Positions 1 through 6,385 of a stretch of DNA of 12,879 bases are shown one piece after another. The stretch spans positions 1-12,879 of the forward strand of contig CACZPD010000071.1 in assembly GCA_902782955.1 (NCBI GenBank), written 5' to 3'. Every line of letters begins with the position of its first letter. Position 1 is the stretch's first letter. The notes under the pieces were generated by a model that saw nothing but the letters and a program-made list of their open reading frames with translations, made no database searches and was not told where the DNA came from. The position numbers were made by a program, and so were the translations under genes. The DNA is from an uncultured Erysipelotrichaceae bacterium. Lineage in GTDB: Bacteria > Bacillota_I > Bacilli_A > Erysipelotrichales > Erysipelotrichaceae.

Positions 1-1
1 C

Positions 2-430
2 TTCTTTCCGTACAGGCTGCTGAGCACACTGTTCTGCGCTGCCACGATGCTGATTTATCCCTGGTTTATTTTCCAAAATGAAAAGCTCCGGAAGACAGGC
101 GTGATCATCAGCGCTGCGCTGATCACACTGCTTACGGTCTATACATTCACCGGCGGGAAGCAAACCTTCTACAAAACAACGGTCATGGTCAACAATGGTT
201 CCATGGGTGTGGAATTCGATGATTCCTATTCCGTATCGCTGAGTGATGAGTCCTTCGGAAAAGTCTATATTGTATATGAAGATAACATTGAAGATTACAT
301 GATCAATGCGGATTTCGATAAAGGCGGTTCCGTTCAGATGACACTGACTTCACCGGAAGGTGATGAGAGAGTCTTCAGCATCTATGTACATTCCGATCAT
401 CTGGATATTACGGAGATTACCGGAAATTAA
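2..430 (+). CDS. C-terminal part of a membrane protein with an exported domain (partial)
   Basis: The frame is open from the left edge of the window, so the true start lies outside; the first ATG at 47 is probably internal. The visible 142 residues begin with two hydrophobic stretches, about residues 3-23 and 34-50, separated by a short charged segment (QNEKLRK). These read as two membrane helices, the second leading out through TFTGGKQ. The remaining ~85 residues are soluble, rich in Ser, Asp, Glu and beta-branched residues, with short alternating patterns typical of a beta domain (for example KVYIVYED and RVFSIYVHSD). I do not recognise the family. By topology it is an envelope protein whose C-terminal beta domain probably lies outside the membrane. 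It ends 18 bp before a strong terminator, so it is the last gene of its transcript. Confidence 0.6.
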   Translation, partial: FFPYRLLSTLFCAATMLIYPWFIFQNEKLRKTGVIISAALITLLTVYTFTGGKQTFYKTTVMVNNGSMGVEFDDSYSVSLSDESFGKVYIVYEDNIEDYMINADFDKGGSVQMTLTSPEGDERVFSIYVHSDHLDITEITGN

Positions 431-448
431 CAGTTTATCGTGTATCAG

Positions 449-480
449 AATGCAGGTAATATCATTATCTGCATTTTTAT
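449..480 (+). terminator. Rho-independent terminator of the first gene
   Basis: Positions 449-460 pair with 464-475 over 12 bp with a single G.U pair and a 3-nt loop (ATC), followed by a T-rich tract at 474-478 and then ATATT. The stem begins 18 bp after the stop codon at 430 and isolates the upstream gene from the acetyltransferase. Confidence 0.85.
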
Positions 481-515
481 ATTAGAATGGAGAAGATCCT
501 GAAGGAAAACAGGCA

Positions 516-520
516 GGGGG
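516..520 (+). promoter_or_regulatory. Ribosome binding site that decides the GNAT start
   Basis: A run of five G (within AGGCAGGGGGAAAG) lies 5 nt before the ATG at 526 and 8 nt before the ATG at 529. It rules against the longer in-frame start at 487. Confidence 0.6.
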
Positions 521-525
521 AAAGA

Positions 526-969
526 ATGATGCAGATCAGAAAAATGACGATGGCAGATTATGAAAACATCTACGCACTCTGGATGTCATGCACCGGGGTG
601 GGACTGAACAACCTTGATGATTCAAAAGAAGGAATAGAGAAATTTCTGAACCGGAATCCGGATACCTGTTTCGTGGCGGAAGAGGATGGCAGGATCATCG
701 GCGTCCTGCTTGCCGGAAATGACGGGAGAAGAGGATATATTTACCATACAGCGGTGCATCCTGACTGCAGAAACAAGGGCATCGGGACGAAGCTTGTCAA
801 TACAGTCATGCAGGCATTGAAGGATCTCGGCATCAATAAGACCGCCCTTGTCGTATTCAAAAGAAATGAATCCGGAAATGCATTCTGGGAAAAAATGGGA
901 TTCACGGAAAGACATGACATCAGTTACAGGAACAGGATCATCAATGAAATGATCCGGTATGATCTGTAA
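526..969 (+). CDS. GNAT family N-acetyltransferase
   Basis: Predicted acetyl-CoA-dependent N-acetyltransferase, cytosolic, 147 aa, the usual size for a single-domain GNAT. The acetyl-CoA pyrophosphate-binding motif A is RNKGIG at residues 82-87, preceded by the beta4 strand YIYHTAVHPD. The C-terminal motif B region reads NESGNAFWEKMGF at about 114-126, the common N-x(4)-A-x-x-FYEK-x-GF pattern. The overall arrangement resembles the YpeA-like group of small acetyltransferases, but the substrate cannot be read from sequence. An in-frame ATG at 487 has no ribosome binding site; AGGCAGGGGGAAAG ends just before the paired ATGs at 526 and 529, so I place the start at 526 (529 is equally possible). 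The next gene starts 27 bp downstream, probably in the same transcript. Confidence 0.88.
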   Translation: MMQIRKMTMADYENIYALWMSCTGVGLNNLDDSKEGIEKFLNRNPDTCFVAEEDGRIIGVLLAGNDGRRGYIYHTAVHPDCRNKGIGTKLVNTVMQALKDLGINKTALVVFKRNESGNAFWEKMGFTERHDISYRNRIINEMIRYDL

Positions 970-996
970 TCCAAAAGGTATTCCGGGAGGTGAAAG

Positions 997-1287
997 ATGG
1001 AGGCAAAGAAAAGAAAGTTTATCCGGTTCCGCGGCGCTGTGCAGGGAGTAGGTTTCCGTTACCGTGCAAGTTATGCGGCGCAGAGTGCCGGGGCGACAGG
1101 ATGGGTCCGCAATGAAAGCGACGGATCTGTCACTATGGAGATCCAGGGAACGCAGGAACAGATCAGAACAGTACTGCAGACGATCGAGCGCGGAGCGTAT
1201 ATCCATATCCGGAATATCAAATCCGTGGATATTCCCGTTAAGGAAGACGAGCGTGAATTCAGCATCCGGGATGGATGGTGGTACTGA
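997..1287 (+). CDS. acyP: Acylphosphatase
   Basis: Hydrolyses the carboxyl-phosphate bond of acyl phosphates (EC 3.6.1.7), a small cytosolic enzyme. At 96 aa it has the standard single-domain length. The family signature is present: GAVQGVGFRYR, with the catalytic phosphate-binding arginine at R21, and GWVRNESDGSV, with the water-orienting asparagine at N39. The C-terminal segment EREFSIRDGWW matches the usual final strand. A clear ribosome binding site (GGGAGG) lies a few bases upstream of the ATG. The gene follows the GNAT gene by 27 bp and is closed by the terminator at 1324-1355. The two are likely co-transcribed; nothing in the sequence links their substrates. Confidence 0.95.
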   Translation: MEAKKRKFIRFRGAVQGVGFRYRASYAAQSAGATGWVRNESDGSVTMEIQGTQEQIRTVLQTIERGAYIHIRNIKSVDIPVKEDEREFSIRDGWWY

Positions 1288-1323
1288 GATCCTGTGAACT
1301 GAGCAAAACAAATCGTTAATCAG

Positions 1324-1355
1324 AAACGGCCCGGGGAAACCGGTCGTTTTTCTTT
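1324..1355 (+). terminator. Rho-independent terminator after acylphosphatase
   Basis: AAACGGCC (1324-1331) and CGG (1333-1335 region) pair with CCGG.TCGTTT up to 1349, with one bulged C, one G.U pair and a GAAA-type loop. A T-rich tract (TTTTTCTTT) occupies 1347-1355. It ends the GNAT-acylphosphatase unit. Confidence 0.75.
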
Positions 1356-1366
1356 CCGTAAATCAG

Positions 1367-1407
1367 ATTCTGAACAGGACAGCTTGTCTGTCCCGCAGTT
1401 CAGGAAT
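1367..1407. repeat. Interrupted inverted repeat upstream of the sulfatase gene
   Basis: Nested arms read ATT-CTGAAC-a-GGACAG-(cttgt)-CTGTCC-cgca-GTTCAG-g-AAT: inner arms 1377-1382 and 1388-1393, middle arms 1370-1375 and 1398-1403, outer ATT/AAT at 1367-1369 and 1405-1407. That is 15 paired positions with small interruptions. No T-run follows on either strand, so it is not an obvious terminator. It ends 13 bp before the TATAAT box and covers the expected -35 position, so an operator is a reasonable inference. Confidence 0.5.
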
Positions 1408-1426
1408 AAATGCGGAATGCTATAAT
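1399..1426 (+). promoter_or_regulatory. Candidate promoter of the sulfatase gene
   Basis: A perfect -10 box TATAAT lies at 1421-1426. The best -35 candidate is the weak TTCAGG at 1399-1404 (16-bp spacer), inside the inverted repeat. A consensus -10 with a poor -35 is common at promoters that depend on a regulator. The leader to the ATG at 1462 would be about 30 nt, with GCGAGG as a modest ribosome binding site. Confidence 0.55.
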
Positions 1427-1461
1427 AAAGAAAATATCAAACATGAGAAAGCGAGGCTGAT

Positions 1462-2928
1462 ATGAAAAAAAAGCCGAATATCATCATTCTCAATCCGGAT
1501 GAGATGCGCTGGAATACCATGGGGCACATGGGAAATCCTGCCGCATCCACACCGCGGCTGGATGCTTTTGCGGAAAGCGACGCGGTATCCTTTGAAAACG
1601 CATATTGTCAGAATCCTGTCTGCGTGCCTTCGAGGTGTTCTTTCCTGACCGGTCTGTATCCTCATGTACATGGTCACAGGACAATGCACTATCTGATGCA
1701 TGACGGACATGATACATTGTTCTCCGAACTCAGGGCAGGTGGATACAATGTCTGGATGAACGCGAGAAATGACTTTATTGCCGGCAATGTGCCGGGTCTT
1801 ATGGCAACGCAGTTTGATGAGATCAGGATGCCGGAGAAGTCTTTGACCGGCAGGCATGAGATCATCAAAGGATTCCCGTATTCCCATTACATCGGTGTCA
1901 TCGGGGAAGTGAAAGCCGACATCGATGATACTCTGGCAGCCTGCGCAAGGATCCGCCGGCAGAAGCCGGATGATGCCCCGCTCTGCCTGTTTATCGGATG
2001 GGCGAATCCGCATGTGCCGTATGTAACGGACAAAGAACATTATGACCGCATCGATCCGGAAAAGATCGAAGAGAGGGTTCATTTTAAAGATACAGAAGGG
2101 AAATCGGAAATGATCCGCAGACTTCGTGAATTCGCGGATCTTGGCAGCTTCTCAGAAGAACAGTGGAAGGAAGTACAGCGCGTATATCTGGCGCAGTGTT
2201 CCTATATCGATGATCTGTTCGGCATGATCATCGATGCGCTTAAGGAAGCAGGGATCTATGATGATTCCGTGATCTTCTTCCTGTCTGATCACGGTGATTT
2301 TGCCGGGGACTTTGACCTGCCGGAAAAGGCGCAGAACAGCTTTGAAGATGTCCTGACCAGGGTGCCGCTACTGATCAAACCGCCGAAAGGTGAAACAGTC
2401 AGCCCGGGTATAACGGCATCGCTCGCGGAACTGGTGGATTTTTACGCAACGGTTATGGATTACGCGGGTGTTACACCGGCGCATGATCATTTCGGCGTCA
2501 GCCTGCGTCCTGTAATTGAAAGCAGGGAAAACAAAGTGCGTGAATACGCATTCTGCGAAGGCGGCAGAAGGGCATGTGAAAAACAGGCTGACGAATATCA
2601 CAAGTATGGTGAAAACGGACCGGCCAGGAAACATGATTACTGGGCAAAGATGAACGCGGAAACGGATGATGAAGCGCATGCCAAGGGAACGATGGTCACC
2701 GACGGCAAATACAAATATGTTCTCCGCCTTGGCGGCAGGGATGAATTCTATGATCTGGAAAAGGATCCAAAAGAAATGATCAACCGAATTGACTGTGAAG
2801 AATATGCCGCAAAGATCCTGGATCTTAAACTGCAGCTGCTCAGCTGGTATCAGGAAACATGCGATGTTGTTCCGAAAGCATACGATTCCAGATCCCTGAC
2901 CAAAGACAGCATTACACCGGCGGAATAA
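1462..2928 (+). CDS. Cys-type sulfatase (alkaline phosphatase superfamily)
   Basis: Predicted type I sulfatase of 488 aa, hydrolysing a sulfate ester (or possibly a phosphonate or phosphate monoester). The active-site signature C-x-P-x-R is CVPSR at residues 54-58, followed by the expected CSFLTGLYPHVHGHR. C54 would have to be converted to formylglycine, in anaerobes usually by a radical-SAM maturase (anSME); none is encoded in the window. Metal-binding elements are visible: D13 in the first strand (NPDEMR, where many relatives have ADQ or DD), the PHVP segment near 180, and FFLSDHGD near residues 270-277, followed by a conserved-type EKAQNSFEDVLTRVPLL. The C-terminal KYKYV...EFYDLEKDPKE segment is typical of the family. 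No signal peptide is present, so it is probably cytosolic and acts on an imported substrate. Substrate specificity cannot be assigned. Confidence 0.9.
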   Translation: MKKKPNIIILNPDEMRWNTMGHMGNPAASTPRLDAFAESDAVSFENAYCQNPVCVPSRCSFLTGLYPHVHGHRTMHYLMHDGHDTLFSELRAGGYNVWMNARNDFIAGNVPGLMATQFDEIRMPEKSLTGRHEIIKGFPYSHYIGVIGEVKADIDDTLAACARIRRQKPDDAPLCLFIGWANPHVPYVTDKEHYDRIDPEKIEERVHFKDTEGKSEMIRRLREFADLGSFSEEQWKEVQRVYLAQCSYIDDLFGMIIDALKEAGIYDDSVIFFLSDHGDFAGDFDLPEKAQNSFEDVLTRVPLLIKPPKGETVSPGITASLAELVDFYATVMDYAGVTPAHDHFGVSLRPVIESRENKVREYAFCEGGRRACEKQADEYHKYGENGPARKHDYWAKMNAETDDEAHAKGTMVTDGKYKYVLRLGGRDEFYDLEKDPKEMINRIDCEEYAAKILDLKLQLLSWYQETCDVVPKAYDSRSLTKDSITPAE

Positions 2929-2949
2929 CAGTATCGTTACTGACAAAAC

Positions 2950-2987
2950 AACAGCACAGTCTGTCATATGGCTGTGCTGTTTTGTTT
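2950..2987 (+). terminator. Rho-independent terminator after the sulfatase
   Basis: AACAGCACAG at 2950-2959 is perfectly complementary to CTGTGCTGTT at 2972-2981, with a 12-nt loop, followed by TTTGTTT. The A-rich flank upstream (CAAAAC) means it could also stop minus-strand transcription. Confidence 0.85.
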
Positions 2988-3032
2988 GAACATAAAAGAT
3001 GCAGATCCTGTCTCTTTCCGCAGGGAATAGGA

Positions 3033-3038
3033 TACAAT
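3033..3038 (+). promoter_or_regulatory. Possible -10 box for the MFS transporter gene
   Basis: TACAAT at 3033-3038 lies 24 bp before the start codon and downstream of the sulfatase terminator. I see no good -35 box (TGTCTC at 3009-3014 is the nearest, with an 18-bp spacer), so this is tentative. Confidence 0.35.
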
Positions 3039-3062
3039 AACAACATTGAGAGAGGAAAAAAG

Positions 3063-4271
3063 ATGGATCGGAAAAAGTTTCTGCTGTTCTTTATCATAGC
3101 TTTTATCTTCAACATGGCCGCAAGTTTTGCCCATCCGGTCACGCCGACGCTGATCGTAGAAAGAAATCTGGACAGCTCCATGTTCGGGGTTGCGCTTGCC
3201 GCAATGATGACGATGTATTTTCTGTTTTCACCCCTGTGGGGAAGACTGTGCGGATATCTGCCCACGAAAAGGATCCTGCTGATCTGCTGTGTGGGCTATG
3301 CGGCAGGACAGATTATATTCGGCATGGCGCAGAGTGAAGCTTCCGTAGTGGGAGGCAGGATGTTTGCCGGTATTTTTGCGGGCGGCGTATACACCGCAAT
3401 GGCCAACTATGTTGTCAATCTGTCCGGAACGGAAGGGGGAGACCGCGGACGGAACCTGGTCATCCTGACAACGATCCAGAGTGTCGGCAGCGCGTGCGGT
3501 TATTTCACCGGCGGGATGCTGGGGATCATTTCCGTCGAGACTGCTTTTCTTTCCCAGGTAGGCGTGCTGCTCATGTGCGGCATCCTGTGGACCTTGTTCG
3601 GCACTGACGATACCCCTTATAAAGCAAAACCCGAGGCAGCTCTGCGCATGCAGGACGTCAATCCGTTTTCCGCGATCCTTTCCGCCAGAAAGTTTATGAC
3701 ACCGCTTCTGGCGCTGGTCTGCCTGATCACCGCAGTCTCTGCCATTGGACAGAATTCCTATGAGCAGTGCTTTAATTACTATATTAAAGACCAGTACGGC
3801 ATGACATCCGCGTATAACGGCATATTCAAGGCAGTGATCGCTTTCCTGACACTGTTTCTCAATTCGACCGTTTCACTGTATCTGCAGAAGAAAACCGATA
3901 TCAACCAGACATTCCTGTATATTTTGGTTACATGCTGCGTACTGATCTCCCTGGTACTCTTTGATCCGCCGCAGTTCCTGTTTGTCGCGGTCTATATCGT
4001 TTACAGCAGCGTCATGGTGCTTCGTCTGCCGCTGCTTCAAATGATGGCGGCAGCGCAGTCGGACAGTTCCACCAGCAACGCAGTCATGGGATTTTATCAG
4101 TCCATGAATTCCCTCGGCGGCATCTTCGGCGCCCTGTTTGCCGGACTGATCTATGCAAGAGGCGCACAGCTTCCGTTTATCCTGGCTTTTGCGGCATTTG
4201 TTTTATCCGCATGTGCAGGTTTCCTCTACAGGAAGGAATACAGAAAGACAGCAGCGGGGCAGACGGATTGA
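3063..4271 (+). CDS. Major facilitator superfamily transporter
   Basis: Predicted 402-aa, 12-helix secondary transporter in the cytoplasmic membrane. Hydrophobic segments recur along the whole length. A degenerate MFS motif A (SPLWGRLCGYLPTKR, residues 56-70) lies in the loop between helices 2 and 3, with a charged central loop near TDDTPYKAKPEAALR between the two halves. The frame stays open upstream to 2859 inside the sulfatase gene, but the start is set by AGAGG at 3051-3055, seven bases before the ATG at 3063, and by the typical N-terminus MDRKKFLLFF. It belongs to the drug/solute-efflux-like part of the MFS; substrate unknown. It follows the sulfatase in the same direction, but a strong terminator separates them, so a shared role, such as moving a sulfated compound or its product, is only a possibility. 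Confidence 0.88.
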   Translation: MDRKKFLLFFIIAFIFNMAASFAHPVTPTLIVERNLDSSMFGVALAAMMTMYFLFSPLWGRLCGYLPTKRILLICCVGYAAGQIIFGMAQSEASVVGGRMFAGIFAGGVYTAMANYVVNLSGTEGGDRGRNLVILTTIQSVGSACGYFTGGMLGIISVETAFLSQVGVLLMCGILWTLFGTDDTPYKAKPEAALRMQDVNPFSAILSARKFMTPLLALVCLITAVSAIGQNSYEQCFNYYIKDQYGMTSAYNGIFKAVIAFLTLFLNSTVSLYLQKKTDINQTFLYILVTCCVLISLVLFDPPQFLFVAVYIVYSSVMVLRLPLLQMMAAAQSDSSTSNAVMGFYQSMNSLGGIFGALFAGLIYARGAQLPFILAFAAFVLSACAGFLYRKEYRKTAAGQTD

Positions 4272-4308
4272 AATCCCTGATGTTTAATCCGGGGATTTAT
4301 TATATACT
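4271..4308 (+). terminator. Weak hairpin after the MFS gene and AT-rich start region of glnS
   Basis: AAATCCC (4271-4277, overlapping the TGA stop) pairs with GGGATTT (4292-4298). An AT-rich stretch follows rather than a true T-run, so termination is uncertain. TATACT at 4303-4308 (and TATAAA at 4309-4314) could be the -10 box of glnS, but no convincing -35 box is visible. Confidence 0.35.
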
Positions 4309-4354
4309 TATAAAAGCGGGTGCGTGAAAACACAGCCGTTCAAGGAGAAGAATT

Positions 4355-6091
4355 ATGGCGGAAGAGAAAAAAGAAATGACTGCAGAAGAAGAAAATGAAA
4401 ACCGTAATTTTATTTACAATTTCATAAAAGAAGATATTTCCGAAGGCGGACAGTATGAAGGCATGACTGTGCATACCCGTTTCCCTCCGGAACCGAACGG
4501 ATATCTGCATATCGGTCACTGCAAGGCATTGTGCATTGACTTCGGCATGGCCGAGAAGTTCGGCGGTCTGTGCAATCTGCGTATGGACGACACCAATCCG
4601 GCCAAGGAAGATACAGAATATGTCGAAGCGATCCAGGATGATATTCACTGGCTCGGATTTGACTGGGGAGACAGGTTCTATTACGGATCCGATTATTTTG
4701 AAAAGGACTATGAATATGCGGTCGAACTGATCAAAAAAGGACTGGCATATGTCTGCGAACTGACACAGGAAGAATTCCGTGAGTTCCGCGGAGACACTTC
4801 CACACCGGCAAGATCCCCGTACAGGGACAGACCGGTTGAAGAAAACCTCCGTCTGTTTGAAAAGATGAAGAACGGTGAAGTGGAAGAAGGAAAGATGACC
4901 CTCCGTGCCAAGATCGATCTTGCCAGCGGCAACTTCAATATGAGGGACCCGGTCATTTACAGGATCCGCTATATCAACCATCACCGCCAGGGCACGAAAT
5001 GGTGCATTTTCCCGATGTATGATTTTGCCCATCCGATCCAGGATGCGCTGGAAGGAATCACACATTCCCTCTGTTCACTGGAATATGAGGATCACCGGCC
5101 GCTGTACAACTGGGTCGTTGATAATGTTTCGATCCCGTTCCACAAACCGAGACAGATCGAATTTGCGCGTCTGGGCATTGACCATACCGTCATGTCCAAG
5201 CGAAAGCTCAGACAGCTTGTCGAGGAAAACTATGTTTCCGGCTGGGATGATCCGAGAATGCCGACGCTGTGCGGTCTCAGAAGACGCGGCTATACCGCTG
5301 CTTCGATCCGGAACTTCTGCGATACCATCGGTGTTGCGAAGAGCACGAATACCATCGAATTCAGGGAACTGGAAAGATGCCTGCGCGATGACCTCAACGC
5401 CACAGCCGAAAGGACCATGGCTGTCCTGCATCCTGTCAGACTGACAGTAACGAACTATCCGGAAGGACAGTCCGAAACATTCGAAGTGGAGAACAATCCG
5501 ACAGATCCTTCACAGGGAACACATACGATCACATTCAGCCGTGACCTCTGGATCGAAGAGGAAGACTTCCTGGAAGTCCCGATCCCGAAGTACAAGAGAA
5601 TGTATCCGGGAAATGAAGTCCGTCTGAAAGGCGCTTACCTCGTCACATGCACAGGCTGTGTAAAAGACGAGAACGGAAACATCACGGAAGTTCTCTGCGA
5701 ATATGATCCGCAGTCAAGAGGCGGTGATCCGGCTGACGGCAGAAAAGTCAAAGGCGCAACCATCCACTGGGTAGACTCTCACAACTGTCTGGATGCGGAA
5801 GTCCGTCTGTATGACAACCTGTTTACGGATCCGAATCCGGACGCGCCGGGAAAGAACTTCCTGGATGCACTGAATCCGGACAGCCTGCAGATCCTGAAGA
5901 ACTGCAAGGTTGAGAAATCCATGCAGGAAGTAGCGGAAGAGTTTGATGCCCGTGAAAACCGCACAGCCACCAACGCTCCGACATTCCAGTTTATGCGTGT
6001 TGGATTCTTCTGTCTTGACAACAAGGACAGCACGGCAGAACACATGGTGTTCAACCGCAGCGTTTCCCTGCGTGACGGATTCAAAAAATAA
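4355..6091 (+). CDS. glnS: Glutaminyl-tRNA synthetase
   Basis: Charges tRNA-Gln directly with glutamine (EC 6.1.1.18), a class I aminoacyl-tRNA synthetase, cytosolic. At 578 aa it is close to the 554 aa of E. coli GlnRS. The Rossmann catalytic domain carries the HIGH motif as PPEPNGYLHIGH (residues 44-55) and the KMSKS equivalent as VMSKRKL (279-285). Residues typical of GlnRS rather than bacterial GluRS include the YDFAHPIQDALEGITHSLC segment near 222-240 and GLRRRGYTAASIRNFCDTIG after 305. The C-terminal ~220 residues form the all-beta anticodon-binding domain. There is no C-terminal YqeY fusion. AAGGAG at 4342-4347 gives a good start. Most Bacillota make Gln-tRNA indirectly through GatCAB, so a GlnRS narrows the lineage. 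Confidence 0.97.
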   Translation: MAEEKKEMTAEEENENRNFIYNFIKEDISEGGQYEGMTVHTRFPPEPNGYLHIGHCKALCIDFGMAEKFGGLCNLRMDDTNPAKEDTEYVEAIQDDIHWLGFDWGDRFYYGSDYFEKDYEYAVELIKKGLAYVCELTQEEFREFRGDTSTPARSPYRDRPVEENLRLFEKMKNGEVEEGKMTLRAKIDLASGNFNMRDPVIYRIRYINHHRQGTKWCIFPMYDFAHPIQDALEGITHSLCSLEYEDHRPLYNWVVDNVSIPFHKPRQIEFARLGIDHTVMSKRKLRQLVEENYVSGWDDPRMPTLCGLRRRGYTAASIRNFCDTIGVAKSTNTIEFRELERCLRDDLNATAERTMAVLHPVRLTVTNYPEGQSETFEVENNPTDPSQGTHTITFSRDLWIEEEDFLEVPIPKYKRMYPGNEVRLKGAYLVTCTGCVKDENGNITEVLCEYDPQSRGGDPADGRKVKGATIHWVDSHNCLDAEVRLYDNLFTDPNPDAPGKNFLDALNPDSLQILKNCKVEKSMQEVAEEFDARENRTATNAPTFQFMRVGFFCLDNKDSTAEHMVFNRSVSLRDGFKK

Positions 6092-6099
6092 AGAACACG

Positions 6100-6127
6100 A
6101 AACAGATCTGCGAAGATCTGTTTTCTT
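6100..6127 (+). terminator. Rho-independent terminator of glnS
   Basis: AAACAGATCT (6100-6109) and AGATCTGTTT (6114-6123) form a perfect 10-bp stem with a GCGA loop, followed by TCTT. It starts 9 bp after the glnS stop codon, and its T-rich end touches the -35 box of the next promoter. Confidence 0.85.
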
Positions 6128-6154
6128 GACAGCGGGAAGTATGAAAAGTATGAT
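6126..6154 (+). promoter_or_regulatory. Near-consensus sigma-A promoter of the AbrB-glycosyltransferase unit
   Basis: TTGACA at 6126-6131, a 17-bp spacer, and TATGAT at 6149-6154: a perfect -35 and a one-mismatch -10. This is the best promoter in the window. Transcription would start near 6161, immediately before the AGGAGG, giving a leader of about 18 nt. Confidence 0.85.
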
Positions 6155-6166
6155 TTGTATAACAAC

Positions 6167-6172
6167 AGGAGG
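6167..6172 (+). promoter_or_regulatory. Ribosome binding site that fixes the AbrB-like start
   Basis: AGGAGG abuts an ATG at 6173 with no spacing and lies 6 nt before the ATG at 6179. The 6-nt spacing favours 6179. An in-frame ATG at 6155 is excluded because it lies before the likely transcription start. Confidence 0.75.
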
Positions 6173-6178
6173 ATGTAT

Positions 6179-6385
6179 ATGAGCAAACCGGAAGGTAAGT
6201 ATGCATGGACCGTTACAGTAGGCACAAAAGGACAGATCGTGATTCCGAAGGAAGCGAGGGAATTGTTTGATATCAAACCGGGCGATAACCTGATCCTGCT
6301 GGGAGACACCAAACATGGAATTGCCATTCCGCCCAAGGAAACCTTTTCACAATACTTTGCACATATTTTCGGAGGAAAGAAATGA
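6179..6385 (+). CDS. AbrB/MazE/SpoVT-fold DNA-binding regulator
   Basis: A 68-aa protein made of little more than one swapped-hairpin AbrB domain. Residues 10-50 carry the diagnostic sequence TVTVGTKGQIVIPKEARE followed by FDIKPGDNLILLGD and GIAI. The KGQIVIPKEAR segment is the DNA-contacting core of this family, which binds as a dimer. The last ~18 residues (KETFSQYFAHIF) may form a short helix. Related small proteins in Bacillota are usually encoded just before a transporter or enzyme gene and are thought to regulate it. Here the stop codon overlaps the start codon of the glycosyltransferase (ATGA at 6382-6385), which implies translational coupling. Autoregulation of the promoter at 6126-6154 is an inference; a MazE-like antitoxin role is unlikely because no toxin gene is adjacent. 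Confidence 0.9.
   Translation: MSKPEGKYAWTVTVGTKGQIVIPKEARELFDIKPGDNLILLGDTKHGIAIPPKETFSQYFAHIFGGKK

Noticed and set aside
622..1311. Long minus-strand open frame of 229 codons across the GNAT and acylphosphatase genes
   Set aside because: It lies opposite two well-supported genes, has no ribosome binding site and no recognisable domain; it is a shadow frame.
2859..3062. Upstream extension of the MFS transporter frame into the sulfatase gene
   Set aside because: It crosses the sulfatase terminator, lacks a ribosome binding site and does not look like protein; the start at 3063 has AGAGG with good spacing and a typical N-terminus.
4272..4354. T-box or other riboswitch in front of glnS
   Set aside because: The interval is only 83 bp and contains no specifier stem, T-box sequence or antiterminator arrangement.
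6179..6385. MazE-like antitoxin of a toxin-antitoxin pair
   Set aside because: The downstream gene is a clear 394-aa glycosyltransferase, not a MazF- or PIN-type toxin.
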